A stretch of DNA of 64,000 nt from Zobellia russellii (GTDB lineage Bacteria; Bacteroidota; Bacteroidia; Flavobacteriales; Flavobacteriaceae): NCBI RefSeq assembly GCF_018728565.1, contig NZ_JACSOI010000001.1:744001-808000 (forward strand), given 5' to 3'. Shown in pieces: positions 45,465 to 53,998 of this stretch (position 1 is its first letter; the number at the start of each line of letters is the position of its first letter). The translations under genes were made by a program, and so were the position numbers. Below the pieces are notes generated by a model, which saw only the letters and a list, made by a program, of their open reading frames with translations, had not been told where the DNA came from and searched no databases.

Positions 45465-46367
45465 TTAAAAATAGATTTCCTGAGCTAGGCGAAAAGTATT
45501 GGCGTGAGCCTCTACAATAGTTTTGATGTCCGGGGAATAACCACCACCCATGCTGCATTGTACGGGTATTTGCAAATGATGGCAAATTTCCAATACTAGA
45601 GAATCCCGTTTTTTGCATCCTTCCATACTTAGGGCCAATGTTCCCAATTTGTCCGAGCCTATAACATCTACACCGCAGAGATAAAAAATAAAATCAGGTC
45701 TTTCTTTAGAAATAAGTTTGGGTAAGTTTTCCTTTAAGATTAACAGATAATCATTATCATTCGTGTTTTTGGGTAAGGCGATATCTAAATCCGAATTTTC
45801 TTTTTTGAAAGGATAATTGCTTTCTCCGTGCATAGAAAACGTAAAAACCGAGGTGTCGTTCTGAAAAATCTCGGCAGTACCGTTACCTTGGTGTACGTCC
45901 AAATCAATAATGAGTATTTTTTTTGCCAATTTTTCCTGCTGTAGATATCTTGCCCCAATAGCCTGGTCATTCAGCATACAAAAAGCTTCACCGTGATCGG
46001 AATAGGCATGGTGGGTTCCGCCCGCAATGTTCATCGCTATACCGTTTTCTAAGGCATATAAACAACCTTTCATTGTGCCGTCTGCAATGATGCGTTCACG
46101 CTCTACCAAATCTTCCGTAAGAGGAAACCCAATTTTTCTTGCCTGTCTAGGTGGAATTTTAATGTTGAGTAAATCATAGAAATATTCAGGGTCGTGAACG
46201 GCTACAATGTATTTGTCATTGGGTATTTCCGGTTCAAAAAAGTTCTCTGGTGTGCAGGTACCTTCGTGTAGCAGTTGCTTGGGAAGCAATTCATATTTAA
46301 GCATTGGAAAACGGTGCCCTTCTGGTAAGGAATGTCTGTAAATAGGATGGTGCGCTATTTTTAGCAT
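45465..46367 (-). CDS. Histone deacetylase-family (AcuC/APAH-like) hydrolase
   Basis: This 300-residue protein has the arginase/deacetylase fold of class I/II histone deacetylase-like enzymes. Active-site motifs are AGGTHHAYSDHGEAFCMLND (tandem His), LIIDLDVHQGNGTAEIF (zinc Asp and His) and FYLCGVDVIGSDKLG (zinc Asp region). Bacterial members deacetylate acetyl-lysine, acetylpolyamines or acetoin-related compounds; the substrate is unknown here. It stands alone. A minus-strand TATATTTG box at 46372-46379 may be its -7 element, giving an almost leaderless message. Confidence 0.93.
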   Translation of the reverse strand: MLKIAHHPIYRHSLPEGHRFPMLKYELLPKQLLHEGTCTPENFFEPEIPNDKYIVAVHDPEYFYDLLNIKIPPRQARKIGFPLTEDLVERERIIADGTMKGCLYALENGIAMNIAGGTHHAYSDHGEAFCMLNDQAIGARYLQQEKLAKKILIIDLDVHQGNGTAEIFQNDTSVFTFSMHGESNYPFKKENSDLDIALPKNTNDNDYLLILKENLPKLISKERPDFIFYLCGVDVIGSDKLGTLALSMEGCKKRDSLVLEICHHLQIPVQCSMGGGYSPDIKTIVEAHANTFRLAQEIYF

Positions 46368-46440
46368 ACCACAAATATAGCTATAAGCTTTTCAGGAACT
46401 AGAAAATGGATAGTTGATAAAATGGAAGGTGGACGGTTGG

Positions 46441-46635
46441 TTACGCTACTTTTTTAAGAAGGTCAAAGCACGGACATTTGCCACATCTTTTGCTTTCGTT
46501 CTTTTTGTACTTTTTACAGCACTTGCTTTTAAGTTTAGTGTCGCAAGATAGAACCTTCTCCAGACGTTGTTGAAGCAACTCTGGTTTTGCCTTTTTTTTG
46601 TCTTTCTTCTTAGACGATTTCTTTTTCTTTGACAC
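46441..46635 (-). CDS. 64-residue Lys/Cys-rich protein
   Basis: I do not recognise a function. The first 20 residues are almost all Lys and Ser (MSKKKKSSKKKDKKKAK). A short helix (PELLQQRLEKVL) follows, then a cysteine cluster CDTKLKSKCCKKYKKNESKRC-like segment with seven cysteines in CxxxxxxCC...CGKCPC spacing, which suggests bound metal. A minus-strand TACATTTG -7-like box lies at 46658-46665, supporting expression. The composition and promoter make this a credible gene. It could bind nucleic acid or a metal. Confidence 0.7.
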   Translation of the reverse strand: MSKKKKSSKKKDKKKAKPELLQQRLEKVLSCDTKLKSKCCKKYKKNESKRCGKCPCFDLLKKVA

Positions 46636-46825
46636 CCGCTTAAATTCTAAATATGGGCAAATGTAACTATTTTAAATAAATCTAAATAAGATTGAAAAGT
46701 TAAAATTCATACTCCAAGTTCAAAAAACATCAAATTTTAATGTGTTGAGATTAAGTGTATTATTTCTGAATAGTTGTCTTTTGAATTTAACCCTATAAAA
46801 AAGATAGGATAAATAGAGTTTTATT

Positions 46826-46856
46826 TTTGTTTGTGTTTTTCGTTCCTATATCTTTG
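46826..46856 (+). promoter_or_regulatory. Candidate promoter of the HPP-family gene
   Basis: TTTG at 46826-46829 and TATCTTTG at 46849-46856, 19 bp apart, match the Bacteroidota consensus and lie 53 bp before the ATG at 46910. Confidence 0.55.
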
Positions 46857-46909
46857 CCGGTTCTTAGTGGAATTGAAAAGAAATTGAATTGTAAAAAGAA
46901 GCATTTGCA

Positions 46910-47533
46910 ATGAAAACAGGAAGTGAACTAAGTAGAAAAATTAACCGCAGGGCACGTATTTCAAAATATGTAATCTATAAAGAAACCTTAGTAGATTTTA
47001 AAGAGCAATTTTGGTCTTTTCTTGGTGCGTTTATGGGTATTGGTCTTATTGCCCTTTTGCAGTCTTTTTACCTGCCTAAACTAGAAAATGTACTCTTGAT
47101 CGGTTCTTTTGGTGCCTCTAGCGTATTGATTTACGGAGCTATTGAAAGTCCGTTGGCGCAGCCTCGTAATTTTATTGGAGGGCAATTGTTATCTGCATTC
47201 ATTGGTGTTACGGTGTACAAGCTTTTGCCAGATGTAATTTGGTTAACTGCACCATTGGCCGTTGCTACCTCTATTGTAGTTATGCAGGTAACTAAAACTT
47301 TGCATCCGCCAGGTGGTGCCACGGCTCTAATTGCTGTCATAGGTACTGCAAAAATTAAATCCTTGGGTTATTTTTATGTAGTTTCACCTGTTTTAATGGG
47401 TACGGTAATTCTCTTTGTTACAGCCCTTGTTTTTAATAACATTACAAAACATAGAAGATACCCTGCAAACGGCAGGCTGGCACATGCCATAAAGAAATTA
47501 GCTCATAAAAGAAACAAGCCTTATGCTACGTAA
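46910..47533 (+). CDS. HPP-family integral membrane protein
   Basis: This 207-residue protein has about four to five hydrophobic helices and the eponymous motif LHPPGGATALIAVIG (HPP) near residue 128. It also has LLIGSFGASSVLIYG and SPLAQPRNFIGGQ, both typical of the family. HPP proteins in some bacteria have been linked to nitrite transport; the substrate here is unknown. The charged tail (HRRYPANGRLAHAIKKLAHKRNK) is cytoplasmic or disordered. It converges with tex, 29 bp apart, with no obvious terminator between. Confidence 0.9.
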   Translation: MKTGSELSRKINRRARISKYVIYKETLVDFKEQFWSFLGAFMGIGLIALLQSFYLPKLENVLLIGSFGASSVLIYGAIESPLAQPRNFIGGQLLSAFIGVTVYKLLPDVIWLTAPLAVATSIVVMQVTKTLHPPGGATALIAVIGTAKIKSLGYFYVVSPVLMGTVILFVTALVFNNITKHRRYPANGRLAHAIKKLAHKRNKPYAT

Positions 47534-47562
47534 AAATGTGCTACTTGTCTTTTAGAACGTCC

Positions 47563-49689
47563 CTACTTTTTATGTAATTTAAGTTGAATACGCTTGCGCG
47601 GAACATCAACCTGTAGCACTTTAACAATGATTTGTTGTTGTAGGCTAACATGTTCGTTAACATCCTTAACAAAGGTATCCGCTAGGTTGGATACGTGAAT
47701 GAGTCCGCTTTCTTTTATGCCTATATCTACAAAACAGCCAAAATTGGTAATGTTATTGACAATACCCGGTAACAATTGACCTTCTCTTAAATCCGTAATG
47801 GACTTTATGTTTTGATCAAAGGTAAAAACCTTAGCTTTCTCCCGACGGTCAAGTCCTGGTTTTTCAAGCTCCTCTACAATATCCTTTAGTGTGGGTAACC
47901 CGATAGTTTCAGTGCAATAGGACTCTAACTTTATAGTTTGTAAGATGCTGCTGTTTCCAATCAATTTGGTTACGGGAACACCTTTGTCCTTAGCTATTTT
48001 TGTAACGATACTATAACTTTCCGGGTGTACGGCAGAATCGTCCAAAGGATTTTTGGCATCTTTTATCCTGAGAAAAGCAGCTCCCTGTTCAAAAGCCTTA
48101 CCTCCTAAGCGAGGTACTTTTTTAATTTCCGTTCTACTTTTAAAAGCTCCGTTTTCATTTCTATAGTTTACAATGTTTTCGGCCAATTTTGGTCCAATAC
48201 CGGATACATAACTAAGAAGAGGAACACTAGCGGTATTGATATTTACACCAACCGAATTTACGCAACTCTCCACCACGCTATCCAGAGAAGTTTGTAATTT
48301 ACCTTGTTCCACATCATGTTGATACTGGCCCACACCAATAGATTTCGCATCTATTTTTACAAGTTCGGCCAATGGGTCTGCCAGTCGTCTTCCTATGGAT
48401 ACAGAACCTCTTACGGTAACATCGTAATTTGGGAACTCTTCTCGCGCAATTTTTGAGGCGGAATAAATAGATGCTCCAGCTTCACTAACTACAAAAACCT
48501 CAATCGGATTTTTAAAATGGATGTGCTTCACCAGTTGTTCCGTTTCACGGGAAGCGGTTCCGTTACCAATTGCAATGGCTTCAATTTTATAGGCGTCACA
48601 GAGCGAACTTATTTTTTTTATGGCTTCTGTACTTTTGTTTTGAGGTGCATGCGGATAGATAGTCTCATTATGTTCCAAATCGCCTTGAGCACTCAAACAA
48701 ACCACTTTGCAACCGGTTCTAAAACCAGGGTCTATTGCTAAAATCCGTTTTTCTCCCAAAGGAGCCCCTAACAACAATTGTTTTAGGTTTTTAGAAAATA
48801 CCTTTATAGCATCTTCATCTGCTTTCTCCTTGGCATTTTTAAGTATCTCGTTTGATAAAGAAGGATAAAGTAGGCGTTTGTACGCGTCGGCAACGGCCAT
48901 TTCTATTTGAGACGTACAGGAATTGTTGGATTTTATAACTCGGTCTTCAATACGTCTGAGCATTTCATCCGAATCAATTTCAATTTTAACACGTATAAAG
49001 CCTTCGTTTTCGGCACGCAAAATAGCTAATAAACGGTGAGATGGGCATTTTTTTAAAGCTTCGCTCCAATCAAAATAATCACGGAATTTCTGGGCTTTTT
49101 CGTCATCCTTCTTGGTTGAGATAACCTTTGTGACGATCATGGCACTACGCTCTAACTGATTTCTTACCAGATTACGAACAGAAATGCGTTCATTGATCCA
49201 TTCCGAAATAATGTGTCTGGCTCCTTCCAAAGCTTCATCTGCATTGGCAACTTCACTATTGGTGTATTGATTCGCAGCCGATTCTATATCACCATGGTTT
49301 TGGGCCATTATGATTTTCGCCAACGGCTCTAGTCCGTTTTTACGGGCGGTTTCAGCTTTGGTCTTTCGTTTTTTCTTAAAAGGAAGGTAAAGGTCTTCCA
49401 AGGAAACGAGGTCATCAGTCTGTTCAATCTTATGCCGGAGTTCGTCTGTTAGCCCACTTTGTTCCTCAATGGCCTTTAGAATAGCGGTTTTTCGCTTTTC
49501 AAGTGCTTCAAATTGGGTTTTAAACTGCACTATATTTCCAATCTCTACCTCGTCTAGATTGCCCGTTTTTTCTTTTCTATATCTAGAAATAAAAGGTACG
49601 GTACAGTCTTCATTAAGAAGTTCTACAGTATTCTCAATACTCTTTTGCGGGAGTTGAGTGTGCTTGGATATATAGGAAATGAGTTGCAT
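47563..49689 (-). CDS. tex: Tex-family S1 RNA-binding transcription accessory protein
   Basis: Tex proteins bind RNA and RNA polymerase and are related to eukaryotic Spt6. The 708 residues show the usual order: helical N-terminal Tex domain (VPFISRYRKEKTGNLDEVEI, EDLYLPFKKKRKTKAETARKNGLEPLA), YqgF/RNase H-like domain (ILAIDPGFRTGCKVV), helix-hairpin-helix (YVSGIGPKLAENIVNYRNENGAF), and a C-terminal S1 domain (LLPGIVNNITNFGCFVDIGIKESGLIHVS). Length is slightly below the E. coli YhgF protein. It sits 62 bp downstream of metG and may be cotranscribed. Confidence 0.96.
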   Translation of the reverse strand: MQLISYISKHTQLPQKSIENTVELLNEDCTVPFISRYRKEKTGNLDEVEIGNIVQFKTQFEALEKRKTAILKAIEEQSGLTDELRHKIEQTDDLVSLEDLYLPFKKKRKTKAETARKNGLEPLAKIIMAQNHGDIESAANQYTNSEVANADEALEGARHIISEWINERISVRNLVRNQLERSAMIVTKVISTKKDDEKAQKFRDYFDWSEALKKCPSHRLLAILRAENEGFIRVKIEIDSDEMLRRIEDRVIKSNNSCTSQIEMAVADAYKRLLYPSLSNEILKNAKEKADEDAIKVFSKNLKQLLLGAPLGEKRILAIDPGFRTGCKVVCLSAQGDLEHNETIYPHAPQNKSTEAIKKISSLCDAYKIEAIAIGNGTASRETEQLVKHIHFKNPIEVFVVSEAGASIYSASKIAREEFPNYDVTVRGSVSIGRRLADPLAELVKIDAKSIGVGQYQHDVEQGKLQTSLDSVVESCVNSVGVNINTASVPLLSYVSGIGPKLAENIVNYRNENGAFKSRTEIKKVPRLGGKAFEQGAAFLRIKDAKNPLDDSAVHPESYSIVTKIAKDKGVPVTKLIGNSSILQTIKLESYCTETIGLPTLKDIVEELEKPGLDRREKAKVFTFDQNIKSITDLREGQLLPGIVNNITNFGCFVDIGIKESGLIHVSNLADTFVKDVNEHVSLQQQIIVKVLQVDVPRKRIQLKLHKK

Positions 49690-49751
49690 AGGCCCTTAGT
49701 AACCAATGTTTAAATAGTTAGTGCAATGTAAAATGAAGAGTGGAAAAAGTT

Positions 49752-51830
49752 CTAGCTTATCCCTTCCCCATTACCAACACCCTCTTCATCTGGGTTTACA
49801 AAAACTAATTTGCCCTCTTCGTTTTCGGTCATAAGAATCATACCTTCACTTTCTACACCGCGCAATGCACGTGGTGCCAAGTTGATGAGAACGGTTACTT
49901 TCTTACCAACAATTTCTTCTGGCGTAAAACTCTCCGCAATACCGGAAACAATAGTTCTGGTATCTAGACCGGTATCTACTTTTAATACCAACAACTTTTT
50001 GGCTTTTGGCATTTTTTCGGCCTCTACAATGGTGCCAACGCGCATGTCTAATTTTGTAAAGTCGTCAAAAGTAATGGTGTCTTTTTGTGGCATAAGTTCT
50101 TTGTTCGCGTTTTCGTTAGCCTTTTTAGTGGCTTCCAATTTATCTAACTGAGCTTGTATTTCGCTGTCTTCTATTTTTCTAAAAAGTAGTTCGGCCTTAT
50201 TTATTTTATGGTCGGCAGGGAGTAAAGTTTCTTTGGTTGAAACTTCGGCCCAAGAAGAAGCGGCTTCTTCCGAATTAACGGCTAATATATTTTTAAGTTT
50301 TTCCGAAGTAAAGGGTAAAAATGGTTCACTTAATACGGATAGGCCCGTGGCGATCTGAAGCGCAACGAACATAATTGTTTTTACACGTTCCTCATCTTGC
50401 TTAATTACTTTCCACGGTTCTTCATCCGCCAGGTACTTATTTCCTAGGCGTGCCAGGTTCATCAATTCTTGGCCGGCTTCCCTAAAACGGTACCGCTCAA
50501 TGGAACTGGAAATAATTTCAGGGTATTTTTGTAGTTGTTCCAAAGTTTCTTTGTCTACATCCGTAAATTCGGAAGGAGTTGGAACAATGCCTTCATAATA
50601 TTTATTGGTCAAGACCACTACACGGTTAATAAAGTTTCCAAAAATGGCAACCAACTCATTGTTGTTCCTGGCTTGGAAATCTTTCCATGTAAAATCGTTA
50701 TCCTTGGTTTCGGGAGCATTCGCGGTCAAAGTGTACCTAAGTACATCCTGCATGTCAGGGAATTCCTCTAAATATTCATGCAACCATACCGCCCAGTTCT
50801 TGGAAGTAGAAAGTTTGTTACCTTCTAAATTTAGGAATTCGTTGGCAGGTACATTTTCAGGTAAAATATAACCGCCGTGGGCTTTTAGAATAGCAGGGAA
50901 GATAATACAGTGAAAAACTATGTTGTCCTTTCCTATAAAATGAACCAGTTTGGTGTTTTCATCTTTCCAGTACGGCTCCCAGTCTTTGCCTTCTCGTTCG
51001 GCCCATTCTTTAGTAGAGGAAATGTAGCCTATGGGCGCATCAAACCAAACGTAAAGCACTTTGCCCTCACCACCTTCAACAGGTACGGGAATACCCCAAT
51101 CCAAATCTCTGGTTACGGCACGTGGTTTTAGTCCGTCATCTATCCAACTTTTACATTGTCCGTATACATTGGGTTTCCAATCGGATTTATGGCCTTCCAA
51201 AATCCATTCTTTCAAAAAGTCCTCATAACGGTCCAACGGTAAGAACCAGTGTTTGGTTTCTTTGGTGGTTGGTACGGTACCGGTAATGGTAGATTTTGGA
51301 TTGATAAGATCGGTTGCGTTCAGAGTAGAACCGCAATTTTCACATTGGTCTCCATAGGCTTCTTCATGCCCACACTTAGGGCAAGTGCCCACTACAAATC
51401 GATCTGCTAAAAACTGTTTCGCCTCTTCATCATAAAGCTGAGCCGTGGTTTCTTCAATAAAATCTCCTTGCTCGTATAGCTTCACAAAAAAGTCAGAAGC
51501 CGTTTTATGGTGAATTTCCCTTGAGGTACGTGAATAATTATCAAATGTAACCCCAAAATCTTCAAAAGATTTACGGATAATACCATCATACTTGTCAATG
51601 ACCTCTTTTGGCGTAATACCTTCTTTTTTCGCCTTCATAGAGATAGCTACACCGTGCTCGTCACTACCGCAAACAAAGGCAACATCGTTTCCGTTTAAAC
51701 GTAAGTAACGTGCATAAATATCTGCGGGCACATAAACACCTGCCAAATGACCAATATGTATTGGGCCATTTGTATAAGGCAAAGCGGCTGTAATTGTATA
51801 TCTCTCTGGTTGTGTTAGCTTCTGGGCCAT
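49752..51830 (-). CDS. metG: Methionyl-tRNA synthetase
   Basis: This enzyme charges tRNA-Met. The 692 residues have the class I HIGH motif ([11 protein letters not shown]), the zinc knuckle [17 protein letters not shown], and a KMSKS-equivalent reading KLSTSK. A helical anticodon domain follows. A C-terminal tRNA-binding OB domain ([31 protein letters not shown]) occupies about residues 590-690, as in E. coli MetG. All expected parts are present. Its promoter overlaps an inverted repeat at 51846-51868. Confidence 0.97.
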   Translation of the reverse strand: MAQKLTQPERYTITAALPYTNGPIHIGHLAGVYVPADIYARYLRLNGNDVAFVCGSDEHGVAISMKAKKEGITPKEVIDKYDGIIRKSFEDFGVTFDNYSRTSREIHHKTASDFFVKLYEQGDFIEETTAQLYDEEAKQFLADRFVVGTCPKCGHEEAYGDQCENCGSTLNATDLINPKSTITGTVPTTKETKHWFLPLDRYEDFLKEWILEGHKSDWKPNVYGQCKSWIDDGLKPRAVTRDLDWGIPVPVEGGEGKVLYVWFDAPIGYISSTKEWAEREGKDWEPYWKDENTKLVHFIGKDNIVFHCIIFPAILKAHGGYILPENVPANEFLNLEGNKLSTSKNWAVWLHEYLEEFPDMQDVLRYTLTANAPETKDNDFTWKDFQARNNNELVAIFGNFINRVVVLTNKYYEGIVPTPSEFTDVDKETLEQLQKYPEIISSSIERYRFREAGQELMNLARLGNKYLADEEPWKVIKQDEERVKTIMFVALQIATGLSVLSEPFLPFTSEKLKNILAVNSEEAASSWAEVSTKETLLPADHKINKAELLFRKIEDSEIQAQLDKLEATKKANENANKELMPQKDTITFDDFTKLDMRVGTIVEAEKMPKAKKLLVLKVDTGLDTRTIVSGIAESFTPEEIVGKKVTVLINLAPRALRGVESEGMILMTENEEGKLVFVNPDEEGVGNGEGIS

Positions 51831-51845
51831 TGATTATGAATTAGG

Positions 51846-51881
51846 GTGCAAAAGTACTGATTTTGCACTGCATTACACAAG
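51846..51881 (-). promoter_or_regulatory. Candidate metG promoter with overlapping inverted repeat
   Basis: On the minus strand a CTTG (51881-51878) and TACTTTTG (51856-51849) form a -33/-7 pair. The perfect inverted repeat GTGCAAAA-N7-TTTTGCAC (51846-51868) covers the -7 element. This could be an operator. A T-box is unlikely because the repeat lies upstream of the expected transcription start. Confidence 0.45.
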
Positions 51882-52020
51882 CGGAATGTAGAATGAAAAT
51901 AGTGAGGTTAAAAACAATGATTTTGGGCAGGAGTGATGTAGCTGTGCGGTTTGCCGAAGATGTATACTAATTTCCTGACTATTTGGTTTTATTAATAAGC
52001 ATTAACTTAAACTATTAACT

Positions 52021-52194
52021 ATGAGTACAATTAACCCCCAGAATTTCAAGAACCTAGAAAAAATTAAAAAGAGTATTGAATCGATAAAAAGTGAAGTGGA
52101 TACTGAGGACGTAACCCGTCTGTACAAAAACAAAGCTTCCCGCATCTCAAAAGAACTATCTTTCAAGACCAAGAATAAATCTAAGCTTGCTTGA
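52021..52194 (+). CDS. 57-residue charged small protein
   Basis: An open frame from ATG to TGA encodes 57 residues, beginning MSTINPQNFKNLEKIKKSIE and ending SFKTKNKSKLA. It is rich in Lys, Glu and Ser, with helical heptad spacing of Ile/Leu (LEKIKKSIESIKSEV). No family is recognised. A strong terminator 22 bp downstream and an AT-rich promoter-like gap upstream support a real monocistronic gene. The basic C-terminal third could contact nucleic acid or ribosome. There is no signal peptide. Confidence 0.65.
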   Translation: MSTINPQNFKNLEKIKKSIESIKSEVDTEDVTRLYKNKASRISKELSFKTKNKSKLA

Positions 52195-52215
52195 TAAAAA
52201 TTTATTGGATATAAG

Positions 52216-52254
52216 AAACCTTCGCGATGATAATTTCATAGCGAAGGTTTTTTA
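52216..52254. terminator. Bidirectional intrinsic terminator
   Basis: AAACCTTCGC and GCGAAGGTTT form a 10-bp stem; the loop can extend pairing with ATGA/TCAT. T runs follow on the plus strand and, more weakly, on the minus strand. It serves the 57-residue gene and possibly the convergent DUF1501 gene. Confidence 0.85.
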
Positions 52255-52275
52255 ATAAGTTGAATTTGCAAATGG

Positions 52276-53988
52276 TTATGCTACCATAACCGATTTGCTC
52301 ATTTTATGCTGCTGCACTTGAATGCGGTAAATGTATTTGCCTGCGGCCAAATGCCCGGGAATGTTTTCTTTAATGTTTATCTCATTTACTCCCTCGGACA
52401 TAATAGCGTTGCTAATGGTTCCTACTTTTTGTCCAATAATATTAAAAAGCTGGATGTCTACATGTGCCGTAACGGGCATTTCTAGGTAGATATGCGGTGT
52501 GTTTTCCGAAGGATAGAACGGTTTATGGACTATGGCATTTAATTCTTCCCTATTAGGAATTACCGGTTTGTCCGTTAATCCACCATCCGGAGATGTTGGT
52601 ATGGTTGGTTCCCCATCGCTATATACAATGTCCGGAAAATCCGTGCCGCTACAATTAAATCCTAGATTTACCGGAGCATAGGTATGCCCCAATAAATGTT
52701 GTTCTACTAACGGTATAGGCACACAGAGCCATTCTGCCAAAACCGTGGCATATAGGTCTCTAAAATCCATAGTGTATTCCAAGTTACCTCTTCCATCCGG
52801 ATTGTCTAGCGTAGGGTGCTCGCCAACAAAGGCGCTGCCTTGTAGACCGGGACCAAAAAAAAGTGTTGGTGCGGCCTTGCCATGGTCGGTACCATTGGAA
52901 CCATTTTCAAAAATACGCCTTCCAAATTCGGAGAAGGTCATACTAAGAACGTTATCATCCTGTTCCGTATAAGCCAAATCTTCATAAAAATTATCAATGG
53001 CAATAGATAGGGTGCTCATTAGGCGTTCATGGGCTAAAGGTTGATTACCGTGTGTGTCAAAACCACCCATGGAAATCATATAGACTTTTGTACCTAAATT
53101 TCCTTTTATCAACCTAGCTAAAAGGGCCAACTGCCTAGCAAAGCTGTTTTTTTGATATTCTACTTGGTTTTGGCCTCGTGACCAAGCGTCATGTATTACA
53201 CCTGAATATTCATATGTGGTATTGGCTACACCTCTCAAAAATTTCAATTGGTCGCCATACATACAGTCGTTAAATAGTTCCTGCTCAAGACCGTAGCGAA
53301 CACCAGATTCTGCTATCTCCTCTAGTTGTTCCACATTTGAAGTAACAAATGCATAGTTGGTTTCGTCTCCCTGAAAAACCAAACTGCCAAACTGACCAAT
53401 TTGGATGGCCGCCGGAGCGGGTGGGGGAGAAATTAGATAATCTGGGTAACATTCCTCAAAATGCCTTCCCATCCAACCTGTATTCAGTCCGCTAAAACCT
53501 GTTGAGGTTAGATCGGTATTTGCAAAAACATCGGATCCCGTAAAATGAGATAGACTCTGGCCTTCGTAGCCTACACCATGAACCGCCTTAAACTGACCTT
53601 CTCCCCACATGGGTTCTAAAGATTTCATATAGGAAGGTACACCAAATTCATCTGTAAGTTTTAAAACCTTACTTTCTGGAATATAGATATTTGGCCTTGC
53701 GTTGGCGTACGAATCAAATTGTTCAATGGGAATAACCGTGCTAAGGCCGTCGTTACCACCGGAAAGCCTAATCAAGATTAAAATTTTATCCGTTTCCGCA
53801 TTTGCTATGGCCGATGTTAACGGTGATGGCGCAGAAGCGGTAAGCAAGTTACTGCCCAGCATCATTGAACCTGAACCGGCAATGCCCAGTGCCTGTAAAA
53901 ATGAACGTCTGCTCCAAGTTTTATGTTCTTGGTCATGACCGTCGTGTTCTATGCCTTTATGGGGATGATTATGATGATTGTCGCACAT
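52276..53988 (-). CDS. DUF1501 protein with Tat signal and T9SS sorting domain
   Basis: This 570-residue protein starts with a His/Asp-rich stretch (CDNHHNHPHKGIEHDGHDQEH), then a twin-arginine signal SRRSFLQALGIAGSGSMMLG (about residues 26-45). The DUF1501 domain follows (ILIRLSGGNDGLSTVIP; HGKAAPTLFFGPGLQG), a sulfatase-like fold. The last 80 residues (LEMPVTAHVDIQLFNIIGQKVGTI to KSVMVA) form a type A Por secretion (T9SS) domain. This suggests folding in the cytoplasm, export by Tat, then crossing the outer membrane by T9SS. The gene is 10 bp downstream of its DUF1800 partner. The biochemical role is unknown. Confidence 0.9.
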   Translation of the reverse strand: MCDNHHNHPHKGIEHDGHDQEHKTWSRRSFLQALGIAGSGSMMLGSNLLTASAPSPLTSAIANAETDKILILIRLSGGNDGLSTVIPIEQFDSYANARPNIYIPESKVLKLTDEFGVPSYMKSLEPMWGEGQFKAVHGVGYEGQSLSHFTGSDVFANTDLTSTGFSGLNTGWMGRHFEECYPDYLISPPPAPAAIQIGQFGSLVFQGDETNYAFVTSNVEQLEEIAESGVRYGLEQELFNDCMYGDQLKFLRGVANTTYEYSGVIHDAWSRGQNQVEYQKNSFARQLALLARLIKGNLGTKVYMISMGGFDTHGNQPLAHERLMSTLSIAIDNFYEDLAYTEQDDNVLSMTFSEFGRRIFENGSNGTDHGKAAPTLFFGPGLQGSAFVGEHPTLDNPDGRGNLEYTMDFRDLYATVLAEWLCVPIPLVEQHLLGHTYAPVNLGFNCSGTDFPDIVYSDGEPTIPTSPDGGLTDKPVIPNREELNAIVHKPFYPSENTPHIYLEMPVTAHVDIQLFNIIGQKVGTISNAIMSEGVNEINIKENIPGHLAAGKYIYRIQVQQHKMSKSVMVA

Positions 53989-53998
53989 AGTAGTAGGT

